Shown here piece after piece: positions 29,078 to 38,432 of a stretch of 64,000 bases of DNA. The stretch is from Brachybacterium sp. Z12 (GTDB lineage: Bacteria > Actinomycetota > Actinomycetes > Actinomycetales > Dermabacteraceae). Within the stretch, counting starts at the first letter, position 1; every line of letters begins with the position of its first letter. The stretch spans positions 806,001 to 870,000 of the forward strand of contig NZ_CP060496.1 of the NCBI RefSeq assembly GCF_014400405.1. Reading direction: 5' to 3'. Position numbers and translations under genes: made by a program. The notes under the pieces are model-generated. The model saw nothing but the letters and a program-made list of their open reading frames with translations. It was not told the DNA's origin and searched no databases.

Positions 29078-29389
29078 TCAGAGCAGGCCCTGCGCCTCGG
29101 TGCCGGCGGCGATCGGGGTCATGCGGGTGACCAGGGTCGGCTTCTCGATCAGCTCGCCGATATCGGCGTTCAGCGTCTCCACTGCGGAACCGGCGCCATG
29201 GATGTCGAGGTCCTCGACCGTGGTCCACTTCTCGAGCATCGTGATGGTGCCGTCCTCGGCGTCATGGATCGCGTAGAGCTCGCAGCCCTTCTCCTCGTGG
29301 ACGGCCGCGATGCCGCGCTGCATCGCCTCGGCGAGCTCCTGCTTCTTTCCGGGCTTGGGGGAGAACACGGCGGTGACGACGACGGTCAT
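29078..29389 (-). CDS. ABM-domain protein, putative quinol monooxygenase
   Basis: 103 residues. A single ferredoxin-like antibiotic biosynthesis monooxygenase (ABM) domain: VVVTAVFSPKPGKKQELAEAMQRGI, CELYAIHDAEDGTITMLEKWTTVEDLDIHGAG. These cofactor-free dimeric proteins oxidise quinols or other activated carbons, as in YgiN. It follows the sugar permease gene on the same strand by about 90 bases, so it could be in the same transcript. Confidence 0.75.
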   Translation of the reverse strand: MTVVVTAVFSPKPGKKQELAEAMQRGIAAVHEEKGCELYAIHDAEDGTITMLEKWTTVEDLDIHGAGSAVETLNADIGELIEKPTLVTRMTPIAAGTEAQGLL

Positions 29390-29476
29390 GGAATCTCCTC
29401 GATAGGTGCGGTGTGCCCCTTCATCATGGCTGATCTGCCGGCCCGGCAGGGGCGGCGTCCCGGCCCGCGGCCGGTC

Positions 29477-30349
29477 TCAGCCGCGCACCGCGCCTGCGGT
29501 GATGCCCGCGACGAACCAGCGCTGCAGGAACACGTACGCCACGATCATCGGGATCGACGCGATGATCACCCCGGCGAACAGCACCGGGTAGTTCGTCGTG
29601 TACTCGCCCTTGAAGTCCAGCAGCGCCTTGGGGAGCGTGGCCAGATCTGGGTCGGTGATGAACAGCAGCGGGTACAGCAGATCGTTCCAGTGCATCACGA
29701 ACAGGAAGATCGCGACTGCCGCGAGCGATGGGGTCGACAGCGGCAGGGCGATCCGCCAGTAGAGCTGCCAGCTGCCGGCTCCGTCGATCTCCGCGGCCTC
29801 GAACAGCTCGTGGGGGAGGGTACGGAAGAAGCCGGTGAGGATGAAGATCGCCACCGAGCAGGTCACCGCGATGTTGATCAGCATCAGCCCCAGCAGAGAG
29901 TTCGTCAGCCCCAGCTGATCGAAGATCACGTACTGCGGGATCATCGCGACCTGTGCGGGCACCGCCAGACCGAGGCAGAAGATCGCGAAGATGATCGTCC
30001 CGAGCTGGCCTCCGATCCGGGTGACCGCGAACGCCGCCCAGCTCGAGATCAGCAGCGTCACCGTCACCGACACCGCGGTCACGATCGTCGAGTTCAGGAA
30101 GCTGGTGCCGATCCGTCCCCCGGCCCACAGCTCGGCGAAGTTGGCCAGGCTCGGGCTGGGCGGCAGACCGAAGGGGTCCCGGTACATCTGAGAGGACGTC
30201 TTGAATGCGGTGAACAGCACGATCACCAGCGGCACTGCGATCAGCAGCGCGTACAGGACCAGCAACACTCCGCGGGGCAGCTCGGACCAGTCTGGGCGCC
30301 GGGGAGAGGTGCGCCGGCGGGGTGTGGTGGTGGGTGAGGTAGTGCTCAT
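29477..30349 (-). CDS. carbohydrate ABC transporter permease, MalG type
   Basis: 290 residues, unbroken. Six membrane segments and the MalG-type EAA loop (HELFEAAEIDGAGSWQLYWRIALPLSTPSLAAVA). Carries sugar or polyol through the membrane with the MalF-type partner encoded immediately upstream; the ATG overlaps that gene's stop (ATGA). No ATPase gene is present, as is common when a shared MsmK-like ATPase serves several importers. Confidence 0.88.
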   Translation of the reverse strand: MSTTSPTTTPRRRTSPRRPDWSELPRGVLLVLYALLIAVPLVIVLFTAFKTSSQMYRDPFGLPPSPSLANFAELWAGGRIGTSFLNSTIVTAVSVTVTLLISSWAAFAVTRIGGQLGTIIFAIFCLGLAVPAQVAMIPQYVIFDQLGLTNSLLGLMLINIAVTCSVAIFILTGFFRTLPHELFEAAEIDGAGSWQLYWRIALPLSTPSLAAVAIFLFVMHWNDLLYPLLFITDPDLATLPKALLDFKGEYTTNYPVLFAGVIIASIPMIVAYVFLQRWFVAGITAGAVRG

Positions 30350-31181
30350 CGGTCGCTCCCTCCGAGGCGAGGGCCACGGCCCGCCGCTGCAGGATCGTGA
30401 TCGCCGCGATGACGATCATGAAGATCACCGACTGCGCCGCGGCGTAGCCCATCTCGAAGTTCCGGAACGCGGTGGAGTAGATCAGCGTCGCCAGGATCTC
30501 CGTGGCGTGGTTCGGCCCGCCGCCGGTCGAGGCGATGATCAGATCGAAGGCTTTGAACGACTGGATGGTGGTGTAGGCGACCACGATCACCGTGGCCGGC
30601 TGCACCAGCGGGAAGGTCACGAAGCGGAACTTCTGCCAGCGCCCGGCGCCGTCCAGCGCCGCCGCGTCGTACAGGTCCTGCGGGATCTGCTGCAGGCCGG
30701 CGATGTACACGACCATCATCTGACCGGCATGGAACCAGATCTGCACGAAGGCCAGGTAGTAGATGGCCATGTCCTGATCGCCCAGCCACGGCTGTTGCAG
30801 CGAGCCCAGCCCCACCGCGGCCAGCAGGCGGTTCGCGAGCCCGAACGTCGGGTCGTAGACGAAGCTCCAGATGAACGCCACCGACACCGAGCTCAGCACC
30901 GTGGGGAAGAAGAACAGCGCACGCAGGACGATCGAGAGCCGGGAGCTGCGCAGCAGGGCGAGGGCCAGTGCGAGCGACAGCACCGTCTGCCCGATCACCA
31001 CCACGAGCATGAACGACAGCGAATTGCCGACGGCCTTGCGGAAGACGGAGTCGTTGGTGGCCAGGTTCTCGTAGTTGTCCAGGCCCACCCAGGCGAAATC
31101 TGCCGAGAGACCGTTCCAGTCCGTCAGCGAGAACTGGAAGGCCTGCAGCGTCGGCCACAGCACGAACCACAGATAGACCAC
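30346..31181 (-). CDS. carbohydrate ABC transporter permease, MalF type
   Basis: About 279 residues when a base near 30370 is restored; the end then reads QRRAVALRLGGSDR with TGA overlapping the MalG-type start. Features: LWPTLQAFQFSLTDWNG, and the EAA loop QIPQDLYDAAALDGAGRWQKFRFVTFPLVQPATVIV with GGPNHATEIL. The first recognised start is a GTG at 31181, but the frame is open upstream and reads RRRRIDPVLLAFLAPAAVVYLWF, which looks like a true first helix without a start codon. The real start is probably hidden by another base error between 31182 and 31260. Confidence 0.8.
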
Positions 31182-31260
31182 GGCCGCCGGTGCCAGGAAG
31201 GCGAGCAGGACAGGGTCGATCCGCCTGCGGCGCCGGCGTCGGGGAGGGCGGTCGTGCCGC

Positions 31261-32595
31261 TCAGAGCTGCTCCTCCACCAGCTTCTGGGCCTCCTCGGCG
31301 GCCTGCTCCGGGGTGGAGCCGGTGGCGACCGCGATCAGGGAGTTCTCGATCGCTGAGCGGATGTCGAGATCGATGAACTGGAAGCGAGGGGCAAGCAGCG
31401 TGTTCTTCGAGATCCACGGCGAGAGCGCCTGCAGATCCGGGTTCTCGTACTCGACGCCCTGCACGGTGACGTGCTGAGAGGTGCCGTCGCCGTACACCGC
31501 GGCATTGACCGGATCGGAGAGGAACTCGATCCACGCCGCAGCGCCCTCGGGATTCGTGGCCGCGGAGTTGATGCCCAGGATGTAGGTGGAGTTGAAGATG
31601 CCCTCGTACGCTGGCTCCTCGCCGCTGGCGTTGGTCATCACCGGCGCGAACTCGAGCGGGAACTCGGCGCCGGCCTCACGGACCTGGCCGATCTGATAGC
31701 TGCCGGTGGGGAGGATCGCGGCCTCACCCTGGCTGAACAGGGACAGCACCCCGTCCACCCCCGAGCCGGAGAAGTTGTCCTGGAAGCAGGTCGAGAGCTC
31801 CTGGAACTGGGCGAGGGCCTTCACCCACCAGTCGTCGGTGGCCTTGTTCTCGCCGGTCTCGATCTTCGCGAACATCTCGTCATCCGGGCCGGCATTCATG
31901 GCCAGTGAGTTGATGATCTGGAAGGCGTTGGCGGGATCGTTGCCCGGCCAGGCGATCGGGGTGACCCCGATGCCCTTGAGCTTGTCCATCAGGTCCAGGT
32001 ACGCGTCCCAGTCGCGGGGAACCTCGCTGACGCCGGCCTGCTCGGCCAGCTCCGTGTTCAGCAGCGGCATGTTGAACACCAGCTGGTACGGCAGGCCCAG
32101 CTGGGTGCCCTCGTGCTGGCCGGGGCTGATGAGATTCTCCTCGTAGTTCCCGACATAGCTCGCATCGCCGAGGTCCGTGAAGATCCCCAGGTCCGCGAAC
32201 TGGTCCAGCTGCGTGCCGCGGAAGGCAGTCAGAGCGTCACCGATATCTCCGCCCCGCGCCTTCTGCGCGGCCGTGGACTGGTACTGCTCCGACGGGTCGA
32301 TGGTCTGCTCGATCGTGACGCCGGACTGCTCCGTGAACGCGGTGGCGAGCTCGTCGAGCACTGCCTTGTCCTCGCTGCGCCAGTGGTAGAAGTTCACGGT
32401 GCCGCCGGCCTCCCCGCCCGGCTCGGGAGCCGTGTCGGGCTCGTCGGATCCCCCGCTTCCGGGGCCGCCGCAGGCGGCGAGGGCGGCGCCGGCTCCGCCC
32501 ACACCGAAGGCGGTCAGCAGGCTGCGGCGGTCGATGCGGGACCGGCCGACAGAGGAACGGCCGGAGGAGGAGCGGTGGGAACGGTGGGAGTTCAT
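31261..32595 (-). CDS. extracellular sugar-binding lipoprotein of ABC transporter
   Basis: 444 residues, unbroken. Arg-rich N-terminus with RRSLLTAFGVGGAGAALAAC (lipobox LAAC; twin Arg suggests Tat export is possible). Family 1-type binding protein: GTVNFYHWRSEDKAVLDELATAF, later GEAAILPTGSYQIGQV, NPEGAAAWIEFLSDP. Binds the substrate outside the cell and delivers it to the two permeases downstream. Preceded on the same strand by a flavin monooxygenase gene, which hints at an unusual sugar derivative. Confidence 0.85.
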   Translation of the reverse strand: MNSHRSHRSSSGRSSVGRSRIDRRSLLTAFGVGGAGAALAACGGPGSGGSDEPDTAPEPGGEAGGTVNFYHWRSEDKAVLDELATAFTEQSGVTIEQTIDPSEQYQSTAAQKARGGDIGDALTAFRGTQLDQFADLGIFTDLGDASYVGNYEENLISPGQHEGTQLGLPYQLVFNMPLLNTELAEQAGVSEVPRDWDAYLDLMDKLKGIGVTPIAWPGNDPANAFQIINSLAMNAGPDDEMFAKIETGENKATDDWWVKALAQFQELSTCFQDNFSGSGVDGVLSLFSQGEAAILPTGSYQIGQVREAGAEFPLEFAPVMTNASGEEPAYEGIFNSTYILGINSAATNPEGAAAWIEFLSDPVNAAVYGDGTSQHVTVQGVEYENPDLQALSPWISKNTLLAPRFQFIDLDIRSAIENSLIAVATGSTPEQAAEEAQKLVEEQL

Positions 32596-32626
32596 GGCGG
32601 GCTCCGAACGGTGAGGAGGGGAGGGA

Positions 32627-33761
32627 TCAGGCGCCGACGGCGGCGGACTGGGTGCGGCCCGCCAGACGCTCGCGGACGCGTGGCAGGACCTCGCGTCCCA
32701 CCCGCAGTGCTTCGTCGCCGTGCGGGTAGCTGGAGAGGATGAACTCGCCGATGCCCAGATCGGCGTACTCCACCAGCCGGTCGGCGACCTCGTCGTGCGA
32801 GCCGACCAGCGCAGTGCCGACGCCCTCGCGCATCAGCCCGATCCCGGACCACAGGTTCGGGGGCGATCACCAGGTCCTGGACGTCCTGCGGGAGCTCGGT
32901 GCCGTGCAGGGCGCCCATCCGGGCCTGGCCCACCGAATCCATGGATGCCTTGTGCTTCTGCACCGCGGCGACCGATTCCGCATCGAAGGTCGACTGGATG
33001 TCCGCAGCCGCCTGCCAGGCCTCCTCGGAGGTGTCGCGGGAGATGACATGGATGCGCAGTCCGTAGTCGAGCTCGCGACCGGCAGCATCCGCGGCGGTGC
33101 GGACGGTGTCGATCCGCTCGGCGATGTCCGAGAGCGGCTCGCCCCACAGCAGATAGGTGTCCGCCTGCGCGGCGGCGACCTCGACCGCCTTCTCCGAGGC
33201 GCCGCCGAAGAAGATCGGCACCGGCTGCGAGGTGGGCTCGGAGAGCTTCGCACCCACCAGGTGCAGGTGCCGGCCCTCGATGTCGACCTGCTCGCCCGCC
33301 AGCAGCGGGCGGATCGCCCGCAGCGCCTCGTCGGTGATCTCGTAGCGCTCGTCGTGGGGGACGTGCACGCCGTAGCCGGCCTGCTCGGCCGGGTTGCCGC
33401 CGGTGACGATGTTGAGGATCACCCGGCCACCGTGCAGGCGGCGGAAGGTGTCCGCCTGCTGCGCGGTGAGTGTGGCGGACTGCAGGCTGGGGCGCAGCGC
33501 GACGATGAACGTCAGGGACTTCGTGCGGGCCGCGACCGCTGAGCACACCACCCACGGGTCGGGACAGCCGATGCCGACAGGGGTCAGCACCCCGCTGAAG
33601 CCGCCCTCCTCGGCGGCCAGCGCCACCCCGGTCTGGAAGTCGAGCAGCTCAGCCGGATCCACCGGAGCTGCGTTCTCCTTCGAGACCGCGGTGGGAGACA
33701 TCGCGTCCCCGCGAGGCGGAAGGAACCAGTGGAAACGGAGGGAGTCGGTGGTGTCGGACAT
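32627..33761 (-). CDS. SsuD-like flavin-dependent monooxygenase (LLM class)
   Basis: About 378 residues after removing one G from the run at 32859-32863. Bacterial-luciferase fold: [86 protein letters not shown] and [13 protein letters not shown] match FMNH2-dependent alkanesulfonate monooxygenases, which split C-S bonds of sulfonates. No flavin reductase is seen nearby. First gene before the sugar ABC genes, 31 bases from the binding-protein start. The substrate may therefore be a sulfonated or otherwise modified sugar; that is inference. Confidence 0.82.
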
Positions 33762-33850
33762 CGTGCCTCATTCCTCGGACGGGGTGCGGCGCTGGGCGTG
33801 ACCACCCTCTCGGGGCGCCTCTGAGGAAACCATATGCTGGTCCCGAGTGC

Positions 33851-34873
33851 TCAGGCGGACTTCTTCGCGCCCGAGCTCTTGCCGCCCGTCTTCTTCGCCC
33901 CGTCCTTCTTCGACGCCGTCTTCTTTGCCCCGGATTTCCCCGACTCGGTCTTCTTCGGCTCGGTCTTCTTCGTTCCGGTCTTCTTCGCCTTCTGCGTCCC
34001 GGTCTTCTTCGTGCTGGTGCTCTTCGTGCTCGAGCTCTTCGAGTCCGATCCCTTCGATTCCTCGGGTTCCTCGGACTCCTGCGCTCCGCGGCGCTTGCGG
34101 ACGCTGCGCTCGAGGGCGTCCATCAGACTGATGACCTTCCCGCCCTCCGCGGAGTCCTCCTCCGAGCTCTCCTTGCCGAAGGTCGCCTCGGTGTCCACGG
34201 ACTCGCCCTGCTCGAGCTTGGCATCGAGCAGCTCGCGCAGCTGGGCCTGGTACTCGTCGGTGAACTGCTCGGGATCGAAGTCCCCGCTGAACTGTTCGAC
34301 CAGCGAGGCCGACATCTTCAGCTCCTTGGCGCTGATCTTCGACTTCGAGGGGCCGAAATCGACCTCCTTGAGGTCCTTGGGCCAGCGCAGCGTCTGCAGG
34401 GCGAGCAGGTCGCCGTGGATGCGCAGCACTCCCAGCCGCGTCTTGGTGCGCAGCGTGAAGGTCACGACCGCGGTGCGCTCGGTCTCCTCGAGCGTCCGGC
34501 GCAGCAGCACATACGCCTTCGAGGAGCGGCCGACGGGCTCGAGGAAGTACGAGCTGCCCAGCAGGATCGGGTCCACCTGCTCGTTCGGCACGAACTGGAC
34601 CACGTCGATCTCGTCGTTGTCCTCGGCCGGGAGCGCATCGAGCTCCTCATCGGTGAGCACCACCGTCTTGTCGCCGTCGTCGTAGGCCTTGTCGATGTGC
34701 TCGTAGTCGATCTCCCGACCGCACACCTCGCAGGTGCGCTGGTACCGGATCCGCCCGTGGTCCTCGTCGTGCACCTGGTGGAACGAGATGTCGTGAGAGC
34801 GGGTGGCCCCGTAGAGCTTCACCGGCACGTTCACGAGCCCGAAGGTGATCTCACCACTCCAAATCGCGCGCAT
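33851..34873 (-). CDS. ku: Ku DNA end-binding protein
   Basis: 340 residues, unbroken. Begins MRAIWSGEITFGLVNVPVKLYGATRSHDISFHQVH, with a conserved RTCEVCGREIDYEHIDKAY block, VPNEQVDPILLGSSYFLEP and the core ending RELLDAKLEQG. Homodimeric ring that binds broken DNA ends and recruits LigD. After residue 265 comes a long Lys/Thr/Ser/Gly tail with repeated KKT/KKS units, typical of actinobacterial Ku, which adds non-specific DNA binding. Divergent from ligD, with about 100 bases between starts. Confidence 0.95.
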   Translation of the reverse strand: MRAIWSGEITFGLVNVPVKLYGATRSHDISFHQVHDEDHGRIRYQRTCEVCGREIDYEHIDKAYDDGDKTVVLTDEELDALPAEDNDEIDVVQFVPNEQVDPILLGSSYFLEPVGRSSKAYVLLRRTLEETERTAVVTFTLRTKTRLGVLRIHGDLLALQTLRWPKDLKEVDFGPSKSKISAKELKMSASLVEQFSGDFDPEQFTDEYQAQLRELLDAKLEQGESVDTEATFGKESSEEDSAEGGKVISLMDALERSVRKRRGAQESEEPEESKGSDSKSSSTKSTSTKKTGTQKAKKTGTKKTEPKKTESGKSGAKKTASKKDGAKKTGGKSSGAKKSA

Positions 34874-34961
34874 GCCTCATCTCATCACGGAGTGCCGAGC
34901 GGTGACCAGGAACGATCGGTCGGGAAGCCGCGTCTGCCGTGACGGATCCGTTGATCAGGGG

Positions 34962-34967
34962 CACAGT
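34962..34967 (+). promoter_or_regulatory. leaderless -10 box (CACAGT) for ligD
   Basis: CACAGT lies six bases before the ligD ATG with no Shine-Dalgarno site, the same spacing as other leaderless starts in this window. Confidence 0.4.
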
Positions 34968-34973
34968 GGGGCC

Positions 34974-37512
34974 ATGGCTACGCGCGAGCAGACGGTCGAG
35001 GTGGACGGGCGCAGGCTGAAGCTGTCCAATCTCGACAAGGTCCTCTACCCCGCCACGGGGACCACCAAGGGCGAGGTGATCGACTACTACCGCCGGGTCG
35101 CCCCGCTGATGATCCCGCAGGCCGCCCGACGCCCGGCGACGAGGAAGCGCTGGGTGGACGGGGTGGGCACGGCGGAGAAGCCCGGCAAGGTCTTCTTCCG
35201 CAAGGACCTCGAGGACCATGCCCCGGACTGGCTGCCCCGCGCTGACATCGAGCACAGCGACGGCACCTCCACGTACCCCCTGATCGAAGAGACCGCGGTG
35301 CTGGTCTGGCTCGCCCAGCTCGCCGCGCTCGAGATCCATACCCCGCAGTGGCGCTTCGACCAGGACCTCGAGCCCGCGAATCCCGACCGAATGGTCCTGG
35401 ATCTCGACCCGGGAGAGGGTGCGGAGCTGGCTGACTGCGCACGTGTGGCCGGCTGGTGCCGCGAGATCCTCACCGACATGGGCCTGGACGCCTACCCGGT
35501 GACCTCCGGCTCCAAGGGGATCCACCTCTATGCCCCGCTGGACGGGAGCAGCACGGCCGACGAGATCGCAGGGGTAGCCCACGAGCTGGCCCGGGCTCTC
35601 GAGCAGGACCACCCCGATCATGTCGTCAGCGCGATGAAGAAGTCGCTGCGCGGCGGCAAGGTGCTCGTGGACTGGTCGCAGAACAACGGTCACAAGACCA
35701 CCGTCTGCCCCTACTCGCTGCGCGGACGGCTCGAGCCCACCGTCGCCGCGCCCCGCACCTGGGAGGAGATCGAGGATCCGGGCCTCCAGCACCTCGGGCT
35801 CGACGAGGTCCTCGACCGGGTCGAGGACGGCCAGGACCCGATCGCCCCGCTCGGACTCACGGCGGATGCTCCCAGCTCGTCGGCCGAGCAGGCACGGGAT
35901 CGGCTCGAGGTCTACCGCTCGAAACGGGATCCCGACAGGACCCCCGAGCCGGTGCCGGAGGCGAGCTCCGGGACCGACGCCTCCCAGGACGCGCAGGATG
36001 CCCTGGACTCGAAGGCACCGATGTTCGTGATCCAGGAGCACCACGCTTCTCGCCTGCACTGGGACTTCCGCCTCCAGCACTCCGGGGTGCTGGTCTCCTG
36101 GGCGGTGCCCAAGGGGCCGCCGCTCGACGTGGACGTGAACCGGCTCGCCGTGCAGACCGAGGACCATCCGCTCGAGTACGGCACCTTCGAGGGCACCATC
36201 CCTGCGAAGGAGTACGGCGGGGGCGAGGTCACCCTCTGGGACAGCGGCACCATCGAGATCGAGAAATGGCGCGAGGGCAAAGAGGTCATCGTGGTCTGCC
36301 ACGGGCGTCCGGACGGCGGCCTCGGGGGCGCCGCGGCGCTACGCCTTCATCCACACCGGGGGCATGGGCTCCTCACGGAAGTCCGCCGCCGCGAAGGAGA
36401 AGGCGGCGGCGAACTGGCTGCTGCACCTGATGAAGGACCAGCCCGAGGGGGACGGCGACGGTGCAGACAGCGGCGAGGGTGCGCCGACTCAGCGGAAGGC
36501 TTCCCGGCCGGACTCCGCGCGCCCTGCCGAGAGGGGCGATCCGATCTCCCCGATGCTCGCCACCCTCGGCAGCCGCGATGACATCCGCGACGAGGACGAA
36601 TGGGCCTTCGAGATGAAATGGGACGGCGTGCGCGTGATCGCGAGCGTCGTCGACGGCGCCGTGCGGCTGACCAGCCGCGGCGGGAAGGACCTCACCGCCA
36701 CCTTTCCCGAGCTCGAGGAGCTGCATGACGCCGTGGACGCTGAGCTGCGGGCGGCGGGCGAGACGGTGCTGGACGGGGAGATCGTGGCGCTGGACAGCCG
36801 CGACCGGCCCTCCTTCTCCCGGCTCCAGCAGCGCCTGGGGCTGACCCGCCCGCGGGACGTCGAGCGGGCCCGGCAGGAGGTCGAGGTCCACGTCATGCTG
36901 TTCGACCTGCTGATCCGCGGTGGTGACTCCCTGGTGCGCACGCCGTACCGCGAGCGGCGCGAGGCGCTGTTCGATGCGGTGGACGCGACTGAGCACGTCC
37001 AGCTGCCCCAGGCCGACCACGGCGATGTCGAGCACGCGATCGAGATCTCCCAGCAGCTGCAGCTCGAAGGGGTGATGGCGAAGAAGGAGAGCGGCATCTA
37101 CCAGGCCGGGAAGCGATCGCGCACCTGGATCAAGATCAAGAACGCCCGACACCAGGAAGTGGTGGTCATCGGCTGGAGGCGCGGCAGGGGAGAGCGCTCC
37201 GGGACCATCGGCTCCCTGCTGCTGGCCGTCCCGGATGAGGACGGGACGCTGCGCTATGCGGGCCGGGTGGGCAGCGGCTTCACCGAACGGGGCCTCGAGC
37301 AGACCGCCGAGCGACTCCGCTCCCGTGCCCGGAAGACCCCGCCGGTCGAGGACGTGCCCGCGGCGGACCGCAGTGATGCCGAGTGGGTGCGCGCGGATCT
37401 GGTGGGCGAGGTCCAGCACACCGAACGCACCGAGGACGGGCGGCTGCGGCATCCCGTATGGCGCGGATGGCGCCCGGACAAGGAAGCCGCCGAGGTGCGA
37501 TGGGAGGCGTGA
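34974..37512 (+). CDS. ligD: multifunctional ATP-dependent DNA ligase D (polymerase, phosphoesterase, ligase)
   Basis: About 846 residues after removing one G from the run at 36324-36328. Polymerase/primase domain first ([41 protein letters not shown] metal site, [13 protein letters not shown]), then 3'-phosphoesterase ([51 protein letters not shown]), then ligase with active Lys in [49 protein letters not shown]. This Pol-PE-Lig order is that of Mycobacterium LigD. Works with Ku, divergent upstream, in non-homologous end joining. Confidence 0.95.
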
Positions 37513-38135
37513 CCATGAGCGTGACCTCGCCTCGAGAAACTGCGCCGACGTCCGGTGGGTCACATCATGGCGCGAGCACCCCGATCCATGCCGTAGTCTT
37601 CTGGAAGTCGACCGCACGACCCCGCCGCATGGCAGGATCAGCGGAAGACCCGCACGGCGCAGGATGCCTCCCTCGGAGGCGACCGACGACGGTCGCGCAG
37701 CACTTCCGACGAAATTGGGACTTCATTACCTCCTCCGCACTGCCTTTGTACGACGACGCCACCGCGTCACCCCTCACGTTCGCGCCGATGGCCGGCATCA
37801 CCGCCGCCGTTGCAGCGCATCCCACCCTCTCCTGGCTCCGAGCCGATGACGACGTCCACGTCGCCACGCTCGCCGGAGAATTCGCCGGCCATGTCGTCAG
37901 CTCTTCCGCTGACGCGCCGGTCCACACGGCCTACGGGCCCCAGTTCGGCCGCATCGGCGACTTCGTGTCGCTGGCCGCGGCTCAGGCGGCCCTCGTGGCC
38001 GCACCCGCCCCGCAGAACGGCAGCGGTGACCGCATCGGTCGCCGTGACGTCAGGGGCACAACCCATCCGCGGCGGCGCCGTCGTCACGGATACCCGGGCC
38101 ACGAATGTGGTTCACGACAACGAAGGAATATCGCC
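37513..38135 (+). other. 623-base gap before cspA with a coding-like open frame (about 37746-38110)
   Basis: Between ligD and the cold-shock gene. From about 37746 the frame used by cspA stays open and looks coding: codon third positions are GC-rich and the product reads [70 protein letters not shown] do not recognise it. There is no good start (a TTG at 37746 at best) and no stop before cspA, so either a base error hides both or the composition is accidental. The part 37513-37740 shows nothing clear. A long cold-shock leader may also lie here. Confidence 0.35.
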
Positions 38136-38339
38136 ATGGCTACTGGCATCGTCACCTGGTTCAACTCCGACAAGGGCTACGGCTTCATCGCCCCCGAGGA
38201 CGGCTCCGCCGATGTGTTCGCTCACTTCAGCGCCATCGCCGGCTCCGGTCGTCGCGACCTCGAGGAGAACCAGCGCGTGGAGTTCGAGACCGAGCAGGGC
38301 CCCAAGGGCATGCAGGCAGTGAACATCCGCGCCCTCTGA
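38136..38339 (+). CDS. cspA: cold-shock protein (single CSD domain)
   Basis: 67 residues, unbroken. Nucleic-acid-binding motifs RNP1 KGYGFI (residues 13-18) and RNP2 DVFAHF (26-31) within [21 protein letters not shown]; ends MQAVNIRAL. Binds single-stranded RNA/DNA as a chaperone. Size and sequence are typical for actinobacterial CspA-type proteins. GAAGGA precedes the ATG. Followed by a strong hairpin shared with the convergent rhamnosidase gene. Confidence 0.93.
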   Translation: MATGIVTWFNSDKGYGFIAPEDGSADVFAHFSAIAGSGRRDLEENQRVEFETEQGPKGMQAVNIRAL

Positions 38340-38375
38340 GCGCTCCGGCCGGTCCACGGATCGGCCGCATGACTA

Positions 38376-38421
38376 CGACGCCCGTCGGGCCCGGCAGAAG
38401 CCGGGTGCGGCGGGCGTCGTG
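38376..38421. terminator. bidirectional hairpin between cspA and the rhamnosidase gene
   Basis: Outer arms ACGACGCCCG (38376-38385) and CGGGCGTCGT (38412-38421) enclose an inner stem CCCGGC-AGAA-GCCGGG (38391-38406). Midway between convergent stops. Confidence 0.75.
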
Positions 38422-38432
38422 CTGTCCGGGGC

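Noticed and set aside
37565..37927. GGAGGAGGT followed by ATG on the minus strand near 37727
   Set aside because: Only one or two bases separate the site from the ATG, too close for initiation, and the peptide is not protein-like.
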